In this document: positions 10,560 through 18,298 of the stretch, piece by piece
How positions within the stretch are numbered: the stretch's first letter is position 1
Layout of the letters: every line of letters starts with the position of its first letter
The notes under the pieces: model-generated
Told to the model about the DNA's origin: nothing
The model's input: the letters and a program-made list of their open reading frames with translations, nothing else
The model's database searches: none
Assembly: GCF_001517425.1 (NCBI RefSeq)
Contig: NZ_FBWL01000171.1
Span: forward strand, 62,001-126,000
Length of the DNA: 64,000 nt
Direction: 5' to 3'
Source: Clostridium sp. C105KSO13
GTDB taxonomy: Bacteria; Bacillota; Clostridia; Lachnospirales; Lachnospiraceae
Translations under genes and position numbers: made by a program

Positions 10560-12206
10560 ATGATCAGACATGAAGTAACGGAGTGGAATACTCAGCAAAA
10601 GAAGAAAAGGGGGAAAATAGAAACAATCTGCCGCTTTTCAGATGGAAAGGTAATAGGGGAGGATCAGATTGTGGACCTTTTAGAGACGGCAATCCTGCCT
10701 GGCGAGATTGTAGTTATTGAAGGAGATAACCAGAAACAGGCAGTTCAGTTGTCAAAAGGACTTGCTAAGGTAGACTCGAGGAAAGTACATGATTTACATA
10801 TTGTGATGTCTGCTCCGCAAATGGAGGAACATTTGGACATCTTTGAACTGGGAATTGCAAGAGAATTAGATTTTTCCTTTGCTGGGAATTCCGCAAAGAG
10901 ATTACCGATGATGATTAAGGCAGGAACAATTAAGATTGGAGCCATTCATACATATCTTGAACTGTTCAGCCGGCTGTTTACAGACTTAATTCCCAATGTA
11001 TGCCTTTGTGTTGCAGAGGAAGCAGATAAGAACGGTAACCTATATACCGGCAATAACACAGAAGAAACTCCGACGATTATTGAAGCAACTGCATTTAAGA
11101 GTGGCATCGTTATTGTACAGGTAAATAAACTGGTAGATAAGGTTACGAGGATTGATATTCCGGGGGAATGGGTTGATTTTGTAGTGCCCACCAAAGACCC
11201 GAGTATCATTGAACCTCTAATGACCCGTGACCCGCAGTATATCAAAGATGTACATGTGTTGCAGGGTATGATGGCCATAAAGGGAGTCTATGCAAAGCAT
11301 CTTGTAACGAGAATGAATCACGGTATTGGATTTAATACAGCGGCAATTGAGCTTCTGCTTCCGACCTATGGTGAGGAGCTGGGACTCAAAGGCAAAATAT
11401 GTACGAACTGGGTTTCTAATCCAATTCCAGCGATGATTCCGGCAATTGAGACTGGATGGATTAAGAGTGTGGTCGCATTTGGGAGCGAGGCTGGTATGGA
11501 GGATTATGTGGCAGCAAGACCGGATGTGTTTTTTACCGGTATTGACGGAAGTTTGAGGTCTAACCGCTGCTATGCACAGATGGCCGGGCTCTACGGTATG
11601 GATATGTTCACAGGTGCCACCTTACAGATGGATGGGATGGGTAATTCCTCTACTGTCACCAAAGGCAGGATTACAGGCTTTGGCGGAGCGCCGAATATGG
11701 GATCCAATCCTCATGGAAGAAGACATTCCTCATCAGCCTGGGACAGCATGATTCTTGATAGGAGCGACCCGATGGCCAAAGGACGGAAGCTGGTAACACA
11801 GATTGTCCGTACGCAGACTAAGGCCGGGCCAACCTTTGTGGAAGAGCTGGATGCAGTAAAGGTGGGAAAACAGGCAGGCTTCCCGGAGCCCCCTGTAATG
11901 ATTTATGGAGAGGATTTGACACACTTGATTACAGAAGTCGGACTTGGTTATGTATACATGGCTGAAAATGTTGAAGAGAGAAAAAAGATTATTGCGGCAG
12001 TGGCAGGAGACACACCGATTGGACACACGATTACAACTAAGGAGATAAATGAGCTTCGGGCAGCAGGCAAAGTGATGTTCCCTGAGGACTTGGGCATTGA
12101 TCCGTCCGAGGCAACCAGAGAGCGGCTGGCGGCAAAGAACATGAAGGAAATCACAGATTGGTCCGAAGGTCTTTACAAGGCACCGCCGAAATTTAGGAAC
12201 TGGTAA
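10560..12206 (+). CDS. MdcA-like acyl-CoA/ACP transferase (malonate decarboxylase alpha-type)
   Basis: About 548 aa, the usual MdcA length. Diagnostic stretches are FTGIDGSLRSNR, STVTKGRITGFGGAPNMG and PHGRRHSSSAW. In malonate decarboxylase the alpha subunit moves malonate onto the acyl carrier protein in exchange for acetate. None of the partner genes (mdcC carrier, mdcB/D/E/G/H) follows, so it probably works as a stand-alone CoA-transferase; related citrate-lyase alpha subunits can use CoA in place of the carrier. Start ATG 10560 with AAGGAGA seven bases upstream; ATG 10554 is too close. It is the first gene of a five-gene cluster with an acyl-CoA reductase next, so its product is probably a C3 dicarboxyl-CoA that is reduced, not decarboxylated. 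Confidence 0.85.
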   Translation: MIRHEVTEWNTQQKKKRGKIETICRFSDGKVIGEDQIVDLLETAILPGEIVVIEGDNQKQAVQLSKGLAKVDSRKVHDLHIVMSAPQMEEHLDIFELGIARELDFSFAGNSAKRLPMMIKAGTIKIGAIHTYLELFSRLFTDLIPNVCLCVAEEADKNGNLYTGNNTEETPTIIEATAFKSGIVIVQVNKLVDKVTRIDIPGEWVDFVVPTKDPSIIEPLMTRDPQYIKDVHVLQGMMAIKGVYAKHLVTRMNHGIGFNTAAIELLLPTYGEELGLKGKICTNWVSNPIPAMIPAIETGWIKSVVAFGSEAGMEDYVAARPDVFFTGIDGSLRSNRCYAQMAGLYGMDMFTGATLQMDGMGNSSTVTKGRITGFGGAPNMGSNPHGRRHSSSAWDSMILDRSDPMAKGRKLVTQIVRTQTKAGPTFVEELDAVKVGKQAGFPEPPVMIYGEDLTHLITEVGLGYVYMAENVEERKKIIAAVAGDTPIGHTITTKEINELRAAGKVMFPEDLGIDPSEATRERLAAKNMKEITDWSEGLYKAPPKFRNW

Positions 12207-12250
12207 GATACAAAAACATATATGAATAAAAAATGAGAGGAGAAACGAAG

Positions 12251-13690
12251 ATGGCAGAGCAGCAGGAATCAAATTATGAAGAGTATATGAAAGGTCTGGT
12301 GGCGAGAGCGAGCGCAGCGCAGAAGATTGCAGAGACTTATAATCAGGAGAGGGTTGACGAGTTATGTGAGGCGGTATCTTATGCTGCCTGTAATGAGGAT
12401 TTTAGAAAGAAAGCGGCCAGAATGCTGGTAGAAGAGTCTAAAATGGGCGTATATGAGGACAAATTTAACAAGATTCGCAATAAGGCTATGGGCGTATATC
12501 GTGACATGAAAGGTGAAAAATCTGTAGGCATCATTGAAACAGATTCTGATAAAAATCTGGTAACCTACATAAAACCTATGGGTGTAATTGGAGCTATCAC
12601 TCCAGTTACCAATGGTGAGGCAACCCCAATTGTAAAGACGCTGTGGATATTAAAGAGCAGAAATGCGCTGATCATCTCCCCCCACAGAAGCGGAAAGAAT
12701 ACTGCTGTGTATGTAGTGAATTACTTAAGAAATGTATTAAAACAGATGGGGGCACCAGAGGATCTGGTGATCTGTGTTGATCCGGAGTATGTGGGCCGCC
12801 CATGTGCTGCAGAGATGATGAAGCAGTGTGATTTTCTCGTAACAACTGGTGGATCGGGACTCGTGAAGACTGCGTATTCTTCTGGGACGCCAACGATCGG
12901 TGTCGGAGCCGGCAACGCGACTACTTACATCGATGACACGGCGGATGTTAAAGATGCAGCGGCAAAGATTTGTAAATCTCAGATATTTGATAATTCCTCC
13001 AGCTGTTCTTCAGAGAATAATATCATCGCCAACGAGGCTATATACGATAATTTTGTTGAAGCCTGCAGAAATGAGGGAGGATATCTAATTGAAAATGGTT
13101 CCCCGGAAAAAGAAGCGCTGGTTAAGACGATTTGGCCAGAGTGGCCGGCAAACCATAAGCTTAACCGCAAGATTGCAGCGAGAAGCCTTCAGACTATAGC
13201 AGAGCTTGCAGGGATTACACTTCCGTTCTCAACCAAGTTTCTATTGTTAGAAGAGTTGGATGGCGTTGGAAAGGAGTTTGTGACAACAGGTGAGAAACTG
13301 TGCCCGGTTGTAAGTCTAATCAAGGCAAAGGACTTTGAAGATGGCCTTGAGAAGATGGAGAGAATCCTGGATTATCAGGGAAACGGACATAGTTGCGGTA
13401 TACATACTAAGGATGATTTAAAGATAAATCAGATGGCGCTTCGGATTAAAGTGGCAAGAATTCTGGTAAACCAGCCACAGTCGCTTGGAAACTCGGGTGC
13501 GTACTTCAACGGACTACCGATTACTATGTCTCTTGGATGTGCCACATGGGGCGGAAACAGCACCTGCAGAAATGTGACGTGGAGAGACATCACTAACACG
13601 ACGACAGTCTCCAGACCGGTGGAGGAAATAATTCCGACGGAGGAAAGTCTATACTCAGAAAAAGTGAGAAACATGATATTCCAGCCATAG
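12251..13690 (+). CDS. CoA-acylating aldehyde dehydrogenase (acyl-CoA reductase)
   Basis: 479 aa. It has the acylating ALDH hallmarks: ITPVTNGEATPIVKT, ISPHRSGKN, TTGGSGLVKTAYSSG, GVGAGNATTYID and catalytic cysteine C252 in FDNSSSCSSENN. The usual motif in acetaldehyde enzymes is FDNGTICASEQ; this variant, as I recall, resembles the sulfoacetaldehyde branch, whose substrate sulfoacetyl-CoA is an anionic analogue of malonyl-CoA. The likely reaction is reduction of malonyl- or tartronyl-CoA to the semialdehyde. ATG 12251 follows GAGAGGAGA. It lies 44 bases after the CoA-transferase gene in the same operon. Substrate is inferred. Confidence 0.85.
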   Translation: MAEQQESNYEEYMKGLVARASAAQKIAETYNQERVDELCEAVSYAACNEDFRKKAARMLVEESKMGVYEDKFNKIRNKAMGVYRDMKGEKSVGIIETDSDKNLVTYIKPMGVIGAITPVTNGEATPIVKTLWILKSRNALIISPHRSGKNTAVYVVNYLRNVLKQMGAPEDLVICVDPEYVGRPCAAEMMKQCDFLVTTGGSGLVKTAYSSGTPTIGVGAGNATTYIDDTADVKDAAAKICKSQIFDNSSSCSSENNIIANEAIYDNFVEACRNEGGYLIENGSPEKEALVKTIWPEWPANHKLNRKIAARSLQTIAELAGITLPFSTKFLLLEELDGVGKEFVTTGEKLCPVVSLIKAKDFEDGLEKMERILDYQGNGHSCGIHTKDDLKINQMALRIKVARILVNQPQSLGNSGAYFNGLPITMSLGCATWGGNSTCRNVTWRDITNTTTVSRPVEEIIPTEESLYSEKVRNMIFQP

Positions 13691-13765
13691 ATAGTTTTTC
13701 CAAAAAGTTTGTAAATGTAACTTCTCAGATAGGTAACGAAAATTTAAGAGTAGGAGTGAAGGATC

Positions 13766-14665
13766 ATGACAGAATCAATTCATAAATATTTTCAGATTGG
13801 AACCATCCAGTGGATGAGCCATCCGCCAAACAGCTACGAACTTCTGGATTCTGTAAAGACTATAGCGTGTGATGAATTTTTTGATGCGCTGGAAATATCA
13901 AAAATAGCGGATGATGGGACAAGAGAAAAAGTAAAAAACATGTTGGAACAGGCTCACATGAGAGTTTGCTACGGTGCCCAGCCAAGACTCTTGGGACCAG
14001 GATTAAACCCCAATGACATTGCCGAAGAGGAGAGGAAGAAAGCGGAGACTACCTTGATAGAAGCTGTAGACGAGGCAGAGTATCTCGGTGCCAAAGGTAT
14101 AGCTTTCTTGGCTGGAAAATGGCAGGAAGAGACGAAAGATCAGGCATACATCCAGCTCATAAAGACAACAAGAAATGTATGTGACTATGCAGCGTCCAAA
14201 AGCATGATGGTGGAGCTCGAAATCTTCGATTTTGATATGGATAAAGCAGCTCTCATTGGTCCTGCACCTTATGCGGCACAATTTGCGGCAGATATGCGTA
14301 AGACAAATAACAACTTTGGGCTTTTAGTGGATTTATCTCACTTCCCGACGACCTATGAAACATCTAAATTTGTTATTCAAACTCTGCGTCCGTATATTAC
14401 ACATTTCCATATTGGAAACGCCGTGGTTAAGAAAGGATGCGAGGCGTATGGCGATCAGCATCCGAGATTTGGCTTCCAAAATAGTGCTAATGATATAAAG
14501 GAGCTAACGGACTTTTTTACAGTATTGAAGCAGGAGGGCTTCCTTTGTGCAGATAAACCATATGTACTGTCGTTTGAAGTGAAGCCGTGGGGTGAGGAAG
14601 ATTGTGATTTAATTCTTGCTAATACAAAACGAGTTATCAACAGAGCATGGGCACTGGCAGAGTAG
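13766..14665 (+). CDS. Xylose-isomerase-like TIM-barrel protein, hydroxypyruvate-isomerase-type candidate
   Basis: 299 aa. A sugar phosphate isomerase/epimerase (AP endonuclease 2) fold is indicated by metal ligands in order: a glutamate in VELEIFD (E150 or E152), D189 in LLVDLSHF, H215 in THFHIGN and E271 in SFEVKPWG. This is the ligand pattern of hydroxypyruvate isomerase and tagatose epimerase. In this context the best guess is tartronate semialdehyde to hydroxypyruvate, linking the reductase upstream to the dehydrogenase downstream. Other isomerase or epimerase activity is possible. ATG 13766 with AGGAGTGAAGG upstream. Confidence 0.75.
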   Translation: MTESIHKYFQIGTIQWMSHPPNSYELLDSVKTIACDEFFDALEISKIADDGTREKVKNMLEQAHMRVCYGAQPRLLGPGLNPNDIAEEERKKAETTLIEAVDEAEYLGAKGIAFLAGKWQEETKDQAYIQLIKTTRNVCDYAASKSMMVELEIFDFDMDKAALIGPAPYAAQFAADMRKTNNNFGLLVDLSHFPTTYETSKFVIQTLRPYITHFHIGNAVVKKGCEAYGDQHPRFGFQNSANDIKELTDFFTVLKQEGFLCADKPYVLSFEVKPWGEEDCDLILANTKRVINRAWALAE

Positions 14666-14681
14666 GAAGGAGGAGTATAGC

Positions 14682-15650
14682 ATGAAGATTGTTATTCTAG
14701 ATGGATATACAGAGAATCCCGGCGATCTCAGCTGGGAGGAAATGGAAGCACTGGGGGAACTTACGGTATATGACAGAACATCTCTCACAGATACCCAGGA
14801 GACGATTGACAGAGTTGGGGATGCAGAGGTTGTTATTACTAATAAGACCCCCATCCCGAAAGAGGTCTTTGAAAAATGTCTGCACATCAAATATGTAGGC
14901 GTGCTGGCAACCGGGTATAATGTGGTAGACGTTGACACTGCAAAAGCAAAGGGCATCCCGGTTACTAATATTCCCACCTATGGAACCGATGCCGTGGGAC
15001 AGTTTGCCATTGCACTGCTGCTGGAAATCTGCCACCACATAGGACATCACTCAGATGCTGTACATGGAGGCAGATGGAGCAGCAATGACGATTGGTGTTT
15101 CTGGGATTATCCGCTTATCGAACTGGCAGGAAAGACCATGGGTATCGTCGGGTTTGGGCGTATCGGGCAAACAACAGGCCGCATTGCTAAGGCTCTTGGA
15201 ATGAATGTTATTGCAAACGATGAATTTAAGAGCGAGTCCGGAAAAGCCATTGCTGCTTATGTGGACAGAGATACTCTTTTTGCTCAGTCAGATGTTATTG
15301 CACTGCATTGTCCACTATTCCCTGAAACGAAAGGAATGATTAACAGGGGAAATATAGCAAAGATGAAGGAGGGTGTCATCATCTTAAATAACTCTCGCGG
15401 TCCGCTTATCGTAGAACAAGATTTAAAGGACGCACTGGACTCAGGAAAAGTCTATGCAGCTGGCTTGGATGTTGTGTCCACAGAACCAATCAATGCGGAC
15501 AATGTTCTGCTTCACGCAAAGAATTGTTTTATTACACCTCATATTTCTTGGGCCCCAAAGGAAAGCAGACAGCGTTTGATGAATATTGCAGTCAATAATT
15601 TGAAGGCATTTGTGGAAGGTAAACCGGTTAATGTAGTGAATCAACAATAG
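14682..15650 (+). CDS. D-2-hydroxyacid dehydrogenase, hydroxypyruvate/glyoxylate reductase type
   Basis: 322 aa. It has the Rossmann motif GFGRIG (157-162) and the catalytic triad R239 (NNSRG), E268 (STEP) and H287 (TPHISWAPKESRQR). The histidine context HISWA is like that of glycerate dehydrogenases. The enzyme should reduce a 2-oxo acid with NAD(P)H; hydroxypyruvate to D-glycerate is the fit with its neighbours. ATG 14682 follows AAGGAGGAG, 16 bases after the TIM-barrel gene. Substrate assignment is inference. Confidence 0.88.
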   Translation: MKIVILDGYTENPGDLSWEEMEALGELTVYDRTSLTDTQETIDRVGDAEVVITNKTPIPKEVFEKCLHIKYVGVLATGYNVVDVDTAKAKGIPVTNIPTYGTDAVGQFAIALLLEICHHIGHHSDAVHGGRWSSNDDWCFWDYPLIELAGKTMGIVGFGRIGQTTGRIAKALGMNVIANDEFKSESGKAIAAYVDRDTLFAQSDVIALHCPLFPETKGMINRGNIAKMKEGVIILNNSRGPLIVEQDLKDALDSGKVYAAGLDVVSTEPINADNVLLHAKNCFITPHISWAPKESRQRLMNIAVNNLKAFVEGKPVNVVNQQ

Positions 15651-15817
15651 AAATAGATATACAAAAGATAAAGATTATGAAAGCTCATACAACAGAATAT
15701 AATCTAATAGAAAGCTTGTATAATATGCAGACAATTAAAATATAGGTGCCAAAAAATGTAAAACATACCGATCCGGGGAGGGACTTTTACAATTGTATGT
15801 GAAAGGAGTATTATAGT

Positions 15818-17083
15818 ATGGGTATAGCTGGTATATCTCTGTTACTGTTGGTATTGGCAATTTTAATAGGATTTTTCCGAAAGATTAACGTAGGGGTAAT
15901 CGCAATTTTGTTCGCGGTCATTCTTGGGTACGGTAGTGGGTTATTTACAGGAAAGGAAGTCATAGCCGGATTTAGTGGATCGCTGTTTCTGACGCTTGCA
16001 GGAGTGACGCTTCTATTCGCAATTGTACGGTCCAACGGTGCACTGGAACTTCTGATGAAGAAGGTGATCGCGAAGACGGGACGCGCGGTCGTACTGGTAC
16101 CAATCATTGTATTTGTTTTCTCGTGGCTGGTTTCTGCCAGCGGTCCCGGATTGATTCCAACGGCGGCTCTCATCGCGGTACTGGTTATTCCAATCGCTCA
16201 TGAGACGGGTTTTCATCCTGTCATGCTTGCTGCTATCGGCGTACATGCAGCAAACGCCGGACGTTTTACCATGCTGACCGTAGAGGGAAATCTGGTTACG
16301 TCTCTTTTAGCGGAACAGGGGTACACGGAGAATATCATGTTCCCATTGTGTTTAAGTGTAACTATTTTGGCAGTTATCCTCTCTGTGCTTGCATACATAT
16401 GGTATAAAGGTTACAAAGTAAAAGCATCCGACATCTATATTACGGGATTTGAGCAACATTTTACGAGGCAGCAGATTTTGTCTTTAGGTGGTATGCTGGT
16501 GATGGCAGTACTGATTCTCATATTCAAGTATGAGACGGGATTGGCGGCCTTAAGTGTATCTGCAGTACTGATTCTTCTGAAGGTCTGCGATGAAAGTGTT
16601 GCGATTAAAAATGTACCCTGGGGAACAATTATCCTGGTGACAGGAGTTGGCGTTTTGATGAATCTGGTTATTGCGTGCGGTGGTATCGATATACTGTCTG
16701 GTTTCCTTGGAAGTATCATGACACCAGCGACAGCCTCCGCCCTAAGTGGAGTTACTGCAGGTATCTTGTCTTGGTTTAGTTCCACGCTGGGGGTTGTAAT
16801 TCCCACACTGGTACCGACGGTAGGTAATATCATTGAACAGGTGGGAGGTAATGTAACTGTACTGGAAATCGTGGCGGCTATCGGCTTTACTTCCTCCAGC
16901 GCAGGTTTAAGCCCGGCTTCCACAGCAGGTGCTCTGATCATGGGGGCGATTGGCGGTGACTCGGAGTTCTCCCAAAAATATAAAGCAGATAAGCTGTTTG
17001 TGGAATTATTTGCATGGGCGGCAGTCAGTATTGTTTTTATAGCATTAATTGCACTTACAGGGTATTTTCGGTGGTTTGTATAG
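15818..17083 (+). CDS. MatC-like dicarboxylate carrier
   Basis: 421 aa, about 11-12 hydrophobic segments along the whole chain. The N-terminal part (INVGVIAILFAVILGY, EVIAGFSGSLFLTLAGVT, LFAIVRSNG) matches the MatC N-terminal type, known from the rhizobial malonate carrier, in the ion-transporter superfamily. Two re-entrant-like stretches (SASGPGLIPTAAL, SSSAGLSPASTAGAL) are typical of that fold. With an MdcA-like enzyme at the head of the cluster it probably imports a malonate-like dicarboxylate. It lies 167 bases after the dehydrogenase; that gap holds no gene, only a possible CATAC/GTATG hairpin before the AAAGGAG site. Confidence 0.8.
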   Translation: MGIAGISLLLLVLAILIGFFRKINVGVIAILFAVILGYGSGLFTGKEVIAGFSGSLFLTLAGVTLLFAIVRSNGALELLMKKVIAKTGRAVVLVPIIVFVFSWLVSASGPGLIPTAALIAVLVIPIAHETGFHPVMLAAIGVHAANAGRFTMLTVEGNLVTSLLAEQGYTENIMFPLCLSVTILAVILSVLAYIWYKGYKVKASDIYITGFEQHFTRQQILSLGGMLVMAVLILIFKYETGLAALSVSAVLILLKVCDESVAIKNVPWGTIILVTGVGVLMNLVIACGGIDILSGFLGSIMTPATASALSGVTAGILSWFSSTLGVVIPTLVPTVGNIIEQVGGNVTVLEIVAAIGFTSSSAGLSPASTAGALIMGAIGGDSEFSQKYKADKLFVELFAWAAVSIVFIALIALTGYFRWFV

Positions 17084-17190
17084 GAAAAAATATCAATCAG
17101 AAACTGCATCGGTCTGGCATATGACAGAGGAATCATCCAAACTCTTAATGTTATAGCATATTTGCGGATAGAAAATAATAGCACAAAAAT

Positions 17191-17232
17191 AAGAGCAGAT
17201 CAACAATGCAAAGGTCTGCTCTTAAGCTTTGT
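17191..17232. terminator. Hairpin between the carrier gene and mrp
   Basis: AAGAGCAGA (17191-17199) pairs perfectly with TCTGCTCTT (17215-17223), 15-base loop, then a T-containing stretch. It lies between convergent genes. Confidence 0.6.
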
Positions 17233-17301
17233 TTTATACTAATATACCCAAAAACTCTTTCGCCGGAGAAGAACAAAAAGGCTTAATTTAGAAGGTGTGG
17301 G

Positions 17302-18129
17302 TTAAAGCTCGGTATACTGCAGATACGGGTTTTCTGTCTCATAGAATTTCTCTTCTTCTACAGCCTCGGCAATTTTCGTATCTATTGGCATTTTCCCGAG
17401 TACCGGAATTTCTAATTCTGCGGCAATTTCCTCCAGGTGGCTCTCGCCGAATACGTTGATTTTCTTGCCACAGTCAGGACATTTTACATAGCTGTAATTT
17501 TCCACCACTCCCAGTACCGGAATATTCATCTGTTTTGCCATATTGTAAGCTTTCTTTACAATCATACGGACAAGATCCTGAGGGGAAGTCACAATTACAA
17601 CTCCGTCTACGGGAAGAGACTGAAATACGGTAAGTGGGACATCTCCGGTTCCCGGCGGCATATCTACAAACAGGTAATCCAAATCGCCCCACATAACATC
17701 TGTCCAGAATTGGGTTACAACTCCGGAAATAACAGGTCCTCTCCATATGACCGGAGCATCTTCATCTTCCATTAAAAGGTTTACAGACATTATCCTTGTT
17801 CCGTCTTTTGCGACACAGGGGAATATTCCATCTTCCGTTCCTTTGGCCATCTCGTGCACGCCATACATCTTGGGTATGGACGGCCCTGTAATATCGGCAT
17901 CCAGAATTCCTACTGTATATCCTTTCTCGCGCATCATTCTTGCAAGGGAGCCGGTAATCAGTGATTTACCGACACCGCCTTTTCCGCTGATGACACCTAT
18001 TACCCGCTTTACCTGTGAATGTGCATTTGCAGGTGCGCCAAAATCGGCTTTTTTACTTTGACATGTCCCGGCCTGGGCACATCCAGAACAAGATTCCTGG
18101 CTGCAGCCGCTGTTATATTCTTCTGCCAT
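17302..18129 (-). CDS. Mrp/NBP35-type P-loop ATPase, iron-sulfur carrier
   Basis: 275 aa. The N-terminus is cysteine-rich (CSQESC, CSGCAQAGTC), then the deviant Walker A GKGGVGKS, the DADITGPS switch region, VDMPPGTGD, and a C-terminal zinc/cluster pair CPDC. Mrp/ApbC proteins assemble or transfer 4Fe-4S clusters. The extra N-terminal cysteine motif is the clostridial NBP35-like form. Minus-strand start at 18129. It is divergent from the pyrophosphatase gene and alone in its unit. Confidence 0.92.
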   Translation of the reverse strand: MAEEYNSGCSQESCSGCAQAGTCQSKKADFGAPANAHSQVKRVIGVISGKGGVGKSLITGSLARMMREKGYTVGILDADITGPSIPKMYGVHEMAKGTEDGIFPCVAKDGTRIMSVNLLMEDEDAPVIWRGPVISGVVTQFWTDVMWGDLDYLFVDMPPGTGDVPLTVFQSLPVDGVVIVTSPQDLVRMIVKKAYNMAKQMNIPVLGVVENYSYVKCPDCGKKINVFGESHLEEIAAELEIPVLGKMPIDTKIAEAVEEEKFYETENPYLQYTEL

Positions 18130-18195
18130 ATTTATCTACCTACTCTTTCTTACTTTATATTAGTGTAATCGGCACAGCTAACTGTGTATTTGTTT

Positions 18196-18204
18196 ATTAT
18201 AGCA
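18196..18204 (-). promoter_or_regulatory. Extended -10 promoter of the mrp gene
   Basis: On the minus strand TGC is followed by TATAAT (18201-18196), a perfect extended -10 box 67 bases before the start codon. No clear -35. Confidence 0.5.
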
Positions 18205-18298
18205 TATTATTTTCAATTTTTGGTTGACGAATTCCATAAAAAATGGCAATCTTAGTATGTATTATGTAATGATAACAATGGTAAAAGGGGGATATGAG

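Noticed and set aside
12251-13690. Sulfoacetate degradation locus
   Set aside because: The aldehyde dehydrogenase resembles that branch, but no sulfonate lyase, sulfoacetaldehyde reductase or sulfonate transporter is nearby, while MdcA- and MatC-like genes point to a dicarboxylate.
10560-17083. Reading the cluster as an ordinary malonate decarboxylase operon
   Set aside because: Only the alpha-type subunit is present. Carrier protein, decarboxylase subunits and prosthetic-group genes are absent, and the other enzymes have no role in malonate decarboxylation.
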